A stretch of DNA of 50,621 bases from Pedosphaera sp. (GCA_025359965.1 JANYDC010000018.1:1-50621), one strand, 5' to 3'. Shown: positions 19,162 through 26,519, numbered from the stretch's first letter. Numbers and translations are program-made. Notes: generated from the sequence alone by a model not told the origin.

Positions 19162-19437
19162 ATGTCCGCCAAAGTTCGCATCCCCACCCCATTGCGCAAA
19201 CTCACCAACAACGAAGAGTTGGTTGAAGTCGAAGCCACCACAGTGGCCGAAGCTTTTCAACAATTGCAGGCTCGTTTTCCTGGCATTCAGGAACGCCTGC
19301 TGGATGAGACCGGCGCGGTTCGTCGTTTCGTCAATGTGTACGTTAATGAGGAGGACATCCGCTTCCTGCAAAACCAGAACACACCGATCAAATCGGGTGA
19401 CGAAATCAGCATCATCCCCGCCATCGCAGGAGGCTAG
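19162..19437 (+). CDS. ThiS/MoaD-family ubiquitin-like sulfur carrier
   Basis: 91 residues with a beta-grasp pattern and the C-terminal Gly-Gly (IIPAIAGG) that is adenylated and converted to a thiocarboxylate in sulfur carriers such as ThiS, MoaD and CysO. The core RRFVNVYVNEEDIRFLQN and SGDEISIIPAIAGG match the MoaD/CysO side of the family. No molybdopterin or thiamine gene is nearby; it lies between threonine synthase (13 bases upstream) and a NIL-domain protein (11 bases downstream). Delivery of sulfur to an amino-acid precursor is therefore more likely than to a cofactor, by analogy with CysO/CysM and the Wolinella HcyS system. The activating E1-like enzyme is not in the window. Confidence 0.9.
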   Translation: MSAKVRIPTPLRKLTNNEELVEVEATTVAEAFQQLQARFPGIQERLLDETGAVRRFVNVYVNEEDIRFLQNQNTPIKSGDEISIIPAIAGG

Positions 19438-19448
19438 ACCCTAATTTT

Positions 19449-19751
19449 ATGGCTAAAGCCACCAAAACTTCCGTCGCGCCCAAAACCGCGAAACCCGTCG
19501 CAGCTAAATCAGGCAAGCGGCGTCTTTGGCTGATGTACCCGCCGAAGCTCATCCAGCAACCTGTCATCTGGGAGCTGGGGAACAAGTTCAAGCTCATCAC
19601 CAATCTGCGCCAAGCCAGCGTCACCGATGAAATCGGCGTGGTCTGCCTCGAACTCGAAGGCGAACGAGATCAAGTCAAAGCCGCCATCAAATGGCTGGAA
19701 AAAATCGGCGTCAAAGTCGAGCCCGTCGAGATCAATGTGATGGAGAGCTGA
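19449..19751 (+). CDS. NIL-domain protein
   Basis: 100 residues. The first 25 or so are Ala/Lys/Pro-rich and probably disordered. The rest is an ACT-like NIL domain: LWLMYPPKLIQQPVIWELG, then TNLRQASVTDEIGVVCLELEG, then AAIKWLEKIGVKVEPVE. NIL domains occur at the C-terminus of methionine ABC transporter ATPases and with the ferredoxin partner of the DUF39 aspartate-semialdehyde sulfurtransferase, so the family has a link with methionine and homocysteine. As a free-standing protein in an operon with threonine synthase and a sulfur carrier it could be a methionine sensor or an accessory sulfur-transfer subunit. This role is inferred. Confidence 0.85.
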   Translation: MAKATKTSVAPKTAKPVAAKSGKRRLWLMYPPKLIQQPVIWELGNKFKLITNLRQASVTDEIGVVCLELEGERDQVKAAIKWLEKIGVKVEPVEINVMES

Positions 19752-19850
19752 GGAACAGAATTTTTGGGGATCGGGAATAACGTCTCCCTGGTTTTCATTT
19801 TATCTTGGGCCGTTAATTGGAGTCCTCGCGCCGATGGCCCCCAGCCCGGA

Positions 19851-19929
19851 GGGCGAAAGGCACTAGCCCACCGATTTATCGGTGGGTGGTAGGGCGAATA
19901 AAATAAAGTCCCGCCAGGGACGACAGAAA
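19851..19929 (+). repeat. REP-like element, left copy
   Basis: Begins CCAGCCCGGAGGGCGAAAGG, continues with the hairpin CCCACCGATTTATCGGTGGG near 19867-19886, then a GTCCCGCCAGGGAC hairpin, and ends with GACAGA. It matches the reverse complement of the block at 20463-20550 almost base for base over about 80 bases. Confidence 0.8.
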
Positions 19930-19960
19930 AATTCGTCAATCTTTACACGATGGGAGTCCC

Positions 19961-20407
19961 CTAATCCAAGTCGCGACTCACATACTCCATTCCATGTTTT
20001 TTCAGGAAAATCTCTAGCTCTTCTCGAAACGTCAATATCCGGTGGTGCTCACGCTGCCCTTCAATGTATTTAATCGTATCTTCCACTCCAGAAACACCGA
20101 TGCTGAAAGCCCCGTAGCCCTCCTGCCATTCAAAATTCCCATGTTCCTTGAAGGTATCATGAATCCACTTGGAGGAGTTTCCTTTTAGGAGTTGCACTGC
20201 GTTGGCAACTGAAAGGGTCGATGGAATCGAGAGAAGTATGTGCACATGGTCTTCCACACCACCGACCCCAAGCGCCTTCATTCGATTTTCGCGCGCGATG
20301 CCACCAAGATAAGGCCAAAGGCGCGCTTGAAGTTCGGGTCCGATCAGTGGTCGATGTTCTTTTGTCGCAAATACGCAGTGTATTAAGCAACTGACGAAGG
20401 AGTGCAT
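19961..20407 (-). CDS. tnpA: Y1 / REP-associated tyrosine transposase
   Basis: 148 residues from the ATG at 20407; the open frame extends to 20674, but that upstream part merely translates the REP-like element, so I reject it. HUH motif is HVH (residues 54-56, in VEDHVHILLSIP) and the catalytic Tyr is Y114 in TIKYIEGQREHH. The C-terminus reads FREELEIFLKKHGMEY, usual for the free-standing short transposases of Verrucomicrobiota and Planctomycetota. IS200/IS605 and RAYT enzymes cut and rejoin single-stranded DNA at hairpins. All catalytic residues are present, so it may be functional. The flanking inverted repeat copies are its likely substrates. Confidence 0.9.
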   Translation of the reverse strand: MHSFVSCLIHCVFATKEHRPLIGPELQARLWPYLGGIARENRMKALGVGGVEDHVHILLSIPSTLSVANAVQLLKGNSSKWIHDTFKEHGNFEWQEGYGAFSIGVSGVEDTIKYIEGQREHHRILTFREELEIFLKKHGMEYVSRDLD

Positions 20408-20462
20408 AAAGTAATGTAAGGTGGCGAAGAAATAGCCGATCACTTCGGGCGTGGAAAGCAAT

Positions 20463-20550
20463 TCTCTGTCGTCCCGGACGGGACTCTGTTTTATTCGCTT
20501 TACTACCCACCGATAAATCGGTGGGCTATTTTCTTTCGCCCTCCGGGCTG
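20463..20550 (-). repeat. REP-like element, right copy (inverted)
   Basis: Read on the minus strand it is CCAGCCCGGAGGGCGAAAG, the hairpin CCCACCGATTTATCGGTGGG, then GTCCCGTCCGGGAC and GACAGA. It is the inverted partner of the block at 19851-19929; differences are confined to the spacers and one loop. It lies 55 bases upstream of the transposase start. Confidence 0.8.
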
Positions 20551-20720
20551 GATTTACGGGCGACGAGGATACGCCCAGACCCCAAGGTGTGCCGCAGAGG
20601 AATCTCAACGCGTTTTCGGGGACAAAAAGCTGCTGAAACCATTTGAGAGGATTTACCGTCAATCTCTCAACCACTTGATCGACATGGCTTTCAAAAAACG
20701 ATGCGTTGAGCGTTGCCTAT

Positions 20721-20736
20721 TGAGTAAATTTACTCA
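20721..20736. promoter_or_regulatory. Perfect 16-base palindrome with a nearby half site
   Basis: TGAGTAAATTTACTCA is a perfect palindrome, and a further copy of one half (ATTGAGTAAT) follows at 20741-20750, ending five bases before the ATPase remnant. The AT-rich, dyad-symmetric arrangement is what an operator for a dimeric repressor would look like. No regulator gene is adjacent, and the downstream gene is broken, so any function may be lost. Confidence 0.4.
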
Positions 20737-20754
20737 GCGTATTGAGTAATTTGT

Positions 20755-21042
20755 ATGATCCGCCAGAATACCTGCATCGGCACACATTTGGTGGATTCCA
20801 GTTACGGAACCAATATCAGCGTGACCTATTGGCGGGAGCGAAGCCACGAAGTGGACTTTGTTCTGCAACAGGGAAAAACCACCGTCGCCATTGAGGTGAA
20901 AAGCGGAGCACGCCGCGAGTCTCTTCCGGGATTTGAAGCCTTTGTCCGGCTATTCAAGCCCAACCGCCAATTGCTGGTTGGCGGACAAGGGATCGCCTTG
21001 GAAGAATTCCTCTCCAAACCGGCGGCGCATTGGCTGCAATAA
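20755..21042 (+). pseudogene. Remnant: C-terminal part of an AAA ATPase with DUF4143
   Basis: 95 codons match only the end of the roughly 400-residue DUF4143 ATPase family: ISVTYWRERSHEVDFVLQQG, then AIEVKSGARRESLPGFEAF and QLLVGGQGIALEEFL. The P-loop domain and most of DUF4143 are absent, and upstream sequence (TGA at 20743) does not restore them. It sits about 350 bases from the Y1 transposase start, so the loss may be linked to rearrangement there. I see no reason to think the fragment is translated into a working protein. Confidence 0.75.
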
Positions 21043-21120
21043 TACGAGGTCAGCCTTTGATGGGCATGATATCCGCAGAGGTTGACTAGGTAGCGAATGC
21101 TACGGTGCGAGGTGAAGCCG

Positions 21121-21807
21121 TCACAACCTGATACGCTGGACTCCCAGCACGTATTTTGAACACCGGGTCAGACGGAATGGCAGGTTATTTGTGACGGCAG
21201 CAGCTTGCAGCGCGTGCTCCGGCAGGAACTTGAGTTCCACCACTAGGAAGGCGGAGGAAGGAGACAAAGATGAATCAGGAAGGGCGGCTTTTCCGACTTG
21301 GCCGAACCTGAGCTCTGAATCCACGGTCAAACGAAAACGACCATCGCCGCTTACGAAGTAATGCCGACGGTAGCGGTTGAACAAGGAGGGTTCGCGGAGA
21401 CGCAATGCTGCGCGGAGGAATTCCGGCAGATTGGCGGAGTCAAATGAATGGCCCAGCTGTTGGTTAACGCCGATCGTATTCAGCGTAAACGCTGGCAGTC
21501 GGTGGGTGATTTTCCCCGTGACTCGACCTTCTCGAAGTTTAAGTTCCAATGCCGGATTTTCGACGAGGCTGGTCGCTGGCCCGTACCAGCGAACGCGTTT
21601 TTTTCCCCGTCGGGCAATACCGTTTACATGGTCTTGGAAATCGTGCAGGCCGGGCGTATCCAAGTAAACATTGTTGACCACCCGTTCCTTAAAAGTTTCC
21701 CGAAACGCCGCTGGATGTCGCCGCACCAGTGAAAGAACATCGGAAAGAGAATGTCGCTCCGCGATGAACTTGTGCTCAAAGCGGGCGTTGGGAAGTGGGG
21801 TGGTCAT
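21121..21807 (-). CDS. VTC-domain protein (polyphosphate polymerase-like)
   Basis: 228 residues, all one VTC domain of the CYTH/triphosphate-tunnel type. Conserved stretches include FEHKFI near the start, VVNNVYLDTPGLHDF, KKRVRWYG, ALELKLREGRVTGK, LFNRYRRHYF, RLTVDSELRFG, FLVVELKF and CSKYVLGV. Alternating charged residues line the tunnel where ATP and a polyphosphate chain bind in yeast Vtc4. Bacterial members are often encoded with DUF4956 and CotH genes, as here: it follows DUF4956 by 20 bases. No signal peptide, so presumably cytosolic at the membrane. Polyphosphate synthesis in bacteria of this type remains a prediction. Confidence 0.9.
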   Translation of the reverse strand: MTTPLPNARFEHKFIAERHSLSDVLSLVRRHPAAFRETFKERVVNNVYLDTPGLHDFQDHVNGIARRGKKRVRWYGPATSLVENPALELKLREGRVTGKITHRLPAFTLNTIGVNQQLGHSFDSANLPEFLRAALRLREPSLFNRYRRHYFVSGDGRFRLTVDSELRFGQVGKAALPDSSLSPSSAFLVVELKFLPEHALQAAAVTNNLPFRLTRCSKYVLGVQRIRL

Positions 21808-21827
21808 ACCGGATTTCCGAATCGGTC

Positions 21828-22514
21828 TCAGGCTCCCAAGCCGCGGTCATCCACGCAACTGATCCGTATCTCGGGGCTAAGTTCGCGGAGTTTCTGGCTC
21901 AACTGCTCCAAATGGGCCGCTTCTTTAAAATTAACCAGAAACGCCGCTTCAAGCATATCGGCGGTTTGGTCGAATCGCCGCAAGCTGGCGCTGGCACCCA
22001 TCGAGGACAGGGTTTGCAGAACTTGATTGGCGCTCAATTTGGCCGCAGTGGGACTGGTGACGGTCAGATGGAGATTTGACTGGCCGGAATCCTGGCGAAA
22101 AAAGCTGCGGACGGCAATCAGCCCAAGGATAATCACCATTGCGCCCACCGTAAGCAGGGCTTGCCCGGCGCCCAGCCCAAGACCGATGCTGATGGCCAGG
22201 AACAAAAAGATGAGTTCTTCGGGTTCTTTGATCGCGGCCCGGAACCGGACTATCGAAAGTGCGCCGACCAGACCCAGGGATAGCGCAAGTGATGACCGCA
22301 CGATGCTGATGATCAGGGTGGTGGTCACGATTAGAACGAGAAAGTTCCGGGCGAAGAGGCGGCGATTTGAGAGGGATTGCCCAAAGCGAATGTAGAACTG
22401 TCCCAGGATCACCGCAAGTAGGGCGGCGATCGCCAGGCTGATGATGAGCTTGGGCAAGGCCGCCACGGTGGCGGGGTTCCAAAAAAGTTCACGGAGCGTT
22501 TCTTCTAATTGCAT
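21828..22514 (-). CDS. DUF4956 membrane protein
   Basis: 228 residues. The N-terminal 135 hold four hydrophobic segments (PKLIISLAIAALLAVILGQF, NFLVLIVTTTLIISIV, LALSLGLVGALSIVRFR and the long IFLFLAISIGLGLGAGQALL onward). GALSIVRFRAAIKEPEE is the signature of the family. The C-terminal 85 residues look like a soluble ACT-like domain (LHLTVTSP...LSPEIRISCVDD). Function unknown; the family regularly accompanies VTC and CotH genes, which suggests a membrane anchor or a channel for the VTC product. The CotH gene is 89 bases upstream on the same strand. Confidence 0.92.
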   Translation of the reverse strand: MQLEETLRELFWNPATVAALPKLIISLAIAALLAVILGQFYIRFGQSLSNRRLFARNFLVLIVTTTLIISIVRSSLALSLGLVGALSIVRFRAAIKEPEELIFLFLAISIGLGLGAGQALLTVGAMVIILGLIAVRSFFRQDSGQSNLHLTVTSPTAAKLSANQVLQTLSSMGASASLRRFDQTADMLEAAFLVNFKEAAHLEQLSQKLRELSPEIRISCVDDRGLGA

Positions 22515-22603
22515 TAGGGGTTTGAGGGTCGGAGGTTTTTGACTGTTAGGATGGGTTCAAAAGCTTGGTTGCAAAGAATGATGAAATCTAAATCAGGTGT
22601 CAT

Positions 22604-24670
22604 TTAGTTATCCTCGGGAGGTGGCCCCGGGAACATGCCGCCTCCGGGCGGGCCGTTGCGGAATGGCGACAAATCCTTATCGATTCCCGCCCTGAGCTGA
22701 GTTTCCGTCAAGGCCTCAGACTTGGCTTCTCCCCAAGTGGTGAACCATTTGACGAATGCCTGGTCAACTTCATCGCGTGTAATTGTTGAATCGTGGTCCT
22801 GATCGAAAGCATCCACGAAAGCACCGCCAAGGAACATGCCAGGTCCAAAGCCACCTTGCGGTCCGCCTGGACCACCGGGGCCGCCTGGTCCGCGACCGCC
22901 TCCGCCAGGTCCAGGGAAGCCCGAACCGCCGAGAGTCATGCCTGCGGTGCGTCCAGCGAGCTGATTTACCACGGATCGTGTCCGCTTCTGGGAGAATGGC
23001 TTGATCGGTTTGGGACCATCCCCGCCAAACATGCCGAAACCTCCACCTGATACAGACTCCCCGGCGACCACCTTATCGAATCGCTCCAGTTTATCGTTTG
23101 ATTCCTCTGCCACGGCCGGACGAATGACCGCCGCGAGTTCATTCACCTGGTTGGCAAGCCGCTCAGGTCGGAAGATTGTCTGGATAAAGTTAGTCATGTG
23201 CTTTCGGTACAATTTCTGAAAGGCGGCGACCTTATACACTCTTTCCAAAAACCGATTCTCGCCCTGCCACGGGTGATCGATGCTTAACTTCTCGCGTTCC
23301 TCCTGAGTGCCCCGCATTTGGCCGAACGAATGGTCCTGATCCCAGGGAATGAAATCAAACAACTGAGTTCTCGGATGCAGGTGCAGATAAAAGTTTTGTC
23401 CCGGCCCCAAGATTCCGTCCATGTCCGAGAGCCAAACTGTGACCGCCATATAGCGGGCAAATTCATCGAGATCGATGTACTCGCCCAAACGGGTGGCGAA
23501 CTCGGCTTCGCTTGCGTGTGAGCAAAATTTTGCGAATTCCATTACCCGCTCAGTCTCCTCGCTGTGGATGGATTGCTTCGGATCATAAGCCTGTTTGTAC
23601 TTCGACCAATCGGAACCCAGATCAGTGAAAAGAGCTGGCGTGACCGGCTTAAAGATTGCTCCGCGTTTGGTGCCGAAACGCTGCTCCGCGAAATGTTTGT
23701 CAATTGTCTCGCTGAGGGAGTACAGGCCTAAGAATTTCTTGTCGAATTTGCCAGGGACGGTGACGTACACCCGCGCAAATGCTGTGCGAGGCGTCGGGAC
23801 GCCGGCATCCTGATAGAGCCGGTATGACAAGGCCTCGTTCATCCAGCTCGCGTCTGTGACGTTATTTTGGAGGTTGATCTTGGATACGCCGTTGAGCTTG
23901 TTGCCTTGGGAATATTTGCCCAAATCGATCTTGAGTGAGCGTTTGAGCGAGCCGCGCGACTCCAAAAAAGTGCCGTTGCCCTTGTAACGAACCGCCACAT
24001 TCGGCAACAGCTGTCCTTCTAAATCCAAATCGGCATGCACATAAACGTATTCAATGCCCATGGCCGAGGCCAATCCGTTGCGTTTGCCTTCCGGACCCTG
24101 AAGGCCAAGGCCTCCTCCGGGCCCGCCCGGACCGGCTCCACCGGGCCTTCCTGGACCGGGAGGTCCCCCGGGGCCGCCTTGCCCACCGTTAGGGGGCGGA
24201 GCCATGATTTTATCAATGCCTGCGCGGATTTTGGTGGCGTCCAATTTCCCGCTCTGGTTTGTGTCCCAGGCATCAAACCATTTCCGACCAAGCGCGGCGA
24301 ATTCCACCTGTGAAAACTTCCCGTCGTGGTTGGAATCGCCCTCACGCAAGAAAGTGGGTGCCAGGAACATACTCGGACCAAACCCGCCGGGGCCTCCGGG
24401 ACCACGGCCGGGCCCACCTTTGGGCTCCATGGTTTCCCATTGATCAGGTGTAAACTTCAGATGAATCGTCAGGATGTTAGTCCGGTTGAATATCCCCTCA
24501 GAGGAGAGTTTGGATGTACGCCCAGTTGGAGGAGCAAACTTCTGTAGAGCCAAAGAGGCAAACAGCACGCCCATCGTCAGCAATCCACCGACAATAACAG
24601 CGATCAAGCGAGAGCCGCGCGGGGAGCCGTGTGCGGATCGCAAAAGTTCCTGATCGGTTTTGGATTTCAT
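22604..24670 (-). CDS. CotH-family protein with EF-hands and Gly/Pro-rich linkers
   Basis: 688 residues from the ATG at 24670; the frame opens 21 codons earlier, but that adds nothing recognisable. A single N-terminal membrane segment (RLIAVIVGGLLTMGVLFASL) is followed by Gly/Pro-rich low-complexity tracts. Between the tracts are EF-hand loops DSNHDGKFSQVEF and DTNQSGKLDATKI, then the CotH kinase-like domain (VAVRYKGNGTFLESRGSLKR to FDFIPWDQDHSFG) and a last EF-hand-like loop, DQDHDSTITRDEV, near the C-terminus. The protein is probably anchored outside the cytoplasmic membrane and calcium-responsive. It heads a CotH-DUF4956-VTC operon. In CotH kinases the Asp residues in the PWDQDHSFG region are catalytic, so activity is plausible; substrate unknown. 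Confidence 0.9.
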   Translation of the reverse strand: MKSKTDQELLRSAHGSPRGSRLIAVIVGGLLTMGVLFASLALQKFAPPTGRTSKLSSEGIFNRTNILTIHLKFTPDQWETMEPKGGPGRGPGGPGGFGPSMFLAPTFLREGDSNHDGKFSQVEFAALGRKWFDAWDTNQSGKLDATKIRAGIDKIMAPPPNGGQGGPGGPPGPGRPGGAGPGGPGGGLGLQGPEGKRNGLASAMGIEYVYVHADLDLEGQLLPNVAVRYKGNGTFLESRGSLKRSLKIDLGKYSQGNKLNGVSKINLQNNVTDASWMNEALSYRLYQDAGVPTPRTAFARVYVTVPGKFDKKFLGLYSLSETIDKHFAEQRFGTKRGAIFKPVTPALFTDLGSDWSKYKQAYDPKQSIHSEETERVMEFAKFCSHASEAEFATRLGEYIDLDEFARYMAVTVWLSDMDGILGPGQNFYLHLHPRTQLFDFIPWDQDHSFGQMRGTQEEREKLSIDHPWQGENRFLERVYKVAAFQKLYRKHMTNFIQTIFRPERLANQVNELAAVIRPAVAEESNDKLERFDKVVAGESVSGGGFGMFGGDGPKPIKPFSQKRTRSVVNQLAGRTAGMTLGGSGFPGPGGGGRGPGGPGGPGGPQGGFGPGMFLGGAFVDAFDQDHDSTITRDEVDQAFVKWFTTWGEAKSEALTETQLRAGIDKDLSPFRNGPPGGGMFPGPPPEDN

Positions 24671-25329
24671 CTTCAGCGTAATATAAGGATCAGGCAGTGG
24701 AAAAATCGCGTGCGAAGTAGGTCTGAAAACCATTCAAAACACGGGGTGGTTACACATCCTTGGCACATTGCATTTTTGTGCCAGACCAAGCGCTGAAATG
24801 GTGAATCGTCACGTGTTTGTAACAAATATTTCAAAACAGCATTCAGGGCATCGATTTCACAAAGGGTAATTCCCAAAACGGTACAGCCAGAAGACTAATT
24901 GCTTCTGAGCACCATGGGTTCAAGATATTCAACCAACTGCGTCATTCCCGGCTCAAACCTGTTGAGTTCAACGGCAATCCTAGCCGTTCAGTGCTAAATG
25001 ACACCCAGAACCCAACAATGGTTACAGGCATCCTTCGGTTTTTCTTCGGGTTACCTTTCATCGACTCCATGATGACCGCTTTTCTCGAACCGAATCGACA
25101 TAATCACGGCCGAGCAGAGGGAAGGAATGCATGGAATGACTCAAAAAGGCCGAGCCATAACGTGTTAACGCACCCTGATGCCCAATCTCAAGTGCGTTGG
25201 AGGGAAATTGCTGATCAAAACAGGGCGGATCTACCGAAATCGGTAGTTAGCACAGGCGCAACGCGGCCTGATAATAACACCGAACCCTTCGGCCTTCCCA
25301 CTCAGGTAATGGCGGAGGAATAACGATTC
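24671..25329. other. Gene-poor stretch with isolated inverted repeats
   Basis: No convincing coding sequence; the open frame at 24991-25323 has no domain-like or compositional support. Two inverted repeats are present: TGGCAC/GTGCCA at 24761-24783 and CTACCGA-AA-TCGGTAG at 25231-25246. The promoter of the CotH operon should lie near the left end. Otherwise I see nothing in it. Confidence 0.5.
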
Positions 25330-25726
25330 ACAGCTTTGAAATCTGGTGCTCTCAGGCCGGGACCTTTACAGATAGCGGGGCGTCGTCAAGCAGCTTTGAT
25401 TTTTCTCTTCCGCTGGCCAGGAGGTGCGCCTAAGTTTTGAATTGTTTGTCCTTGGAGACCAAACCGGACCGGATGCCTTTAAGGTGGACGATGTTGGCCT
25501 GACCGCTGTGCCTGAAACCGCGGCTTATGGTTTAGTCGCCGGGGCCGGGTTGATAGGATTTGCGGTGTGGCGTCGTCGCGGTATGAAGGCCCGCGCCAAA
25601 CAATTTTTCCCTTCAGAAATCGTGCCCGCCCCAAAAACAGGCTGGCATGATTTTTCTTTTCACAACGAATCCTTGGTGGAATTGCTTTCTTCGGTATCAG
25701 CCGTGCGCCCATCATCCTGTTCTTGA
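25330..25726 (+). pseudogene. Remnant of a PEP-CTERM surface protein, frameshifted
   Basis: A C-terminal sorting signal is clear: DVGLTAVPETAAYGLVAG then AGLIGFAVWRRRG, i.e. the PEP-like motif (here PET), a hydrophobic helix and basic end recognised by exosortase. Upstream, QEVRLSFELFVLG and DQTGPDAFKVDDV continue in one frame from about 25412. FEIWCSQAGTFTDSGASS and SFDFSLPLA lie in another frame from about 25337, so a frameshift near 25410-25420 separates them. No start codon, signal peptide or body domain can be found, and the frame runs on about 45 codons past the RRR, unusual for this signal. It is the tail of a decayed exported protein. Confidence 0.65.
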
Positions 25727-26067
25727 GGTTTGATGGCAGGCTCACAATGTTGGTCGGTGCTCTTCAGCAGCGAGAAGATTCGCTGGGAGAGGGGGGATTT
25801 CTTAAAACCAATGATCTTCGTGTTGGGCAAGTGGGCAAGTTGCTCGATCTCGGCCGAGCTGTAACGCTCAATAACGGGGATTTGGGTGATCCGCTGGGCA
25901 ATCTCCCGCCGACTGTTGCCGGAAAGGTCCGTGCAGACCATGACGAAGAGAAGGCGCTTTTGCTCGCGGTAAATCCGTTCCCGCCCCATGACCATCACAC
26001 CGGCCTTGCGGGCAAAAGGCAGGAGACCGGCGGCCTCGCGTGCGGAGGTATCGGCTGCGTCGCTCAC
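25660..26067 (-). CDS. L7Ae-like RNA-binding protein
   Basis: 135 residues. The first 95 resemble the L7Ae/L30e/YlxQ fold: LLPFARKAGVMVMGRERIY at the start, LLFVMVCTDLSGNSRREIAQ in the middle, and a C-terminal beta-strand and helix (TKIIGFKKSPLSQRIFSLLK). Such proteins bind kink-turn or ribosomal RNA. The last 40 residues are polar, Glu/Ser/Thr-rich and probably disordered. Its ATG overlaps the stop of the upstream gene by four bases (ATGA), so the two are translationally coupled. Assignment rests on pattern only, without a structure search. Confidence 0.6.
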   Translation of the reverse strand: MSDAADTSAREAAGLLPFARKAGVMVMGRERIYREQKRLLFVMVCTDLSGNSRREIAQRITQIPVIERYSSAEIEQLAHLPNTKIIGFKKSPLSQRIFSLLKSTDQHCEPAIKPQEQDDGRTADTEESNSTKDSL

Positions 26068-26519
26068 TTTTTAGTCGAAATCTTCACCTTCGCAGCAGAC
26101 TTGGCGGGAGCGGTTTTTAGGGCTGCCTTGGGTGCGGGTTTGGCCACCACAATTTTTTTGGCCACGGCCACGGGTTTGGCTGCGGCCTTTGCCACTGCCT
26201 TGACGGCCACTTTAGCTGCGGACGCAGGTTTGGCAACGGGCTTGGGAACCAATTTTGCTGCCACCGGGGCGGGTTTTGCTGACGATTTGGCGGCGGGTTT
26301 CACCACAGCCTTGGCAAGAGTGGCAGGATCATCCAATTGCGCCTTGCGGGCTTTCAGGAGGTCGATGAATTCTTTCTGGCTGACGAGCGAGAGCGGTGCC
26401 ACCTTGTGGTCGAGGTCCTGCATCACTTTATACTCGACCAAGCGGGGGCCAACCTTTACCACCCTGATAAAGCCGCTTCCAACGCGCCACATTTGCCCCG
26501 CTACGAGTTCAATTTTCAT
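26064..26519 (-). CDS. Small domain with a histone H1-like Lys/Ala/Pro tail
   Basis: 151 residues in two parts. Residues 1-62 are a compact predicted beta-rich domain (GQMWRVGSGFIRVVKVGPRL, VEYKVMQDLDHK) ending in a helix (KEFIDLLKARKAQL). Residues 70-151 are an almost pure Ala/Lys/Pro/Val tail with repeated AKPA and AAKV units, like the C-terminus of histone H1 or bacterial histone-like proteins. The tail should bind nucleic acid nonspecifically. It overlaps the L7Ae-like gene by four bases, which suggests a shared nucleic-acid role. I do not recognise the N-terminal domain; no signal peptide. Confidence 0.8.
   Translation of the reverse strand: MKIELVAGQMWRVGSGFIRVVKVGPRLVEYKVMQDLDHKVAPLSLVSQKEFIDLLKARKAQLDDPATLAKAVVKPAAKSSAKPAPVAAKLVPKPVAKPASAAKVAVKAVAKAAAKPVAVAKKIVVAKPAPKAALKTAPAKSAAKVKISTKK

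Larger units (their letters stand above)
19851..20550. mobile_element. Y1 (REP-associated) transposase unit flanked by inverted REP-like copies
   Basis: A minus-strand Y1 transposase gene lies between two copies of one palindromic element in opposite orientation, 19851-19929 and 20463-20550. This is the arrangement of REP-associated tyrosine transposases with a pair of REP sequences. No cargo gene and no target duplication are visible, as expected for single-stranded HUH transposition. A further solo copy lies at 45651-45740. Confidence 0.75.

Noticed and set aside
20408..20674. N-terminal extension of the Y1 transposase frame
   Set aside because: It translates the REP-like element; catalytic protein families of this kind begin near the Met at 20407.
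24991..25323. 110-codon frame in the gene-poor stretch
   Set aside because: Sequence lacks predicted structure, has no ribosome binding site and crosses a palindrome; treated as noncoding.
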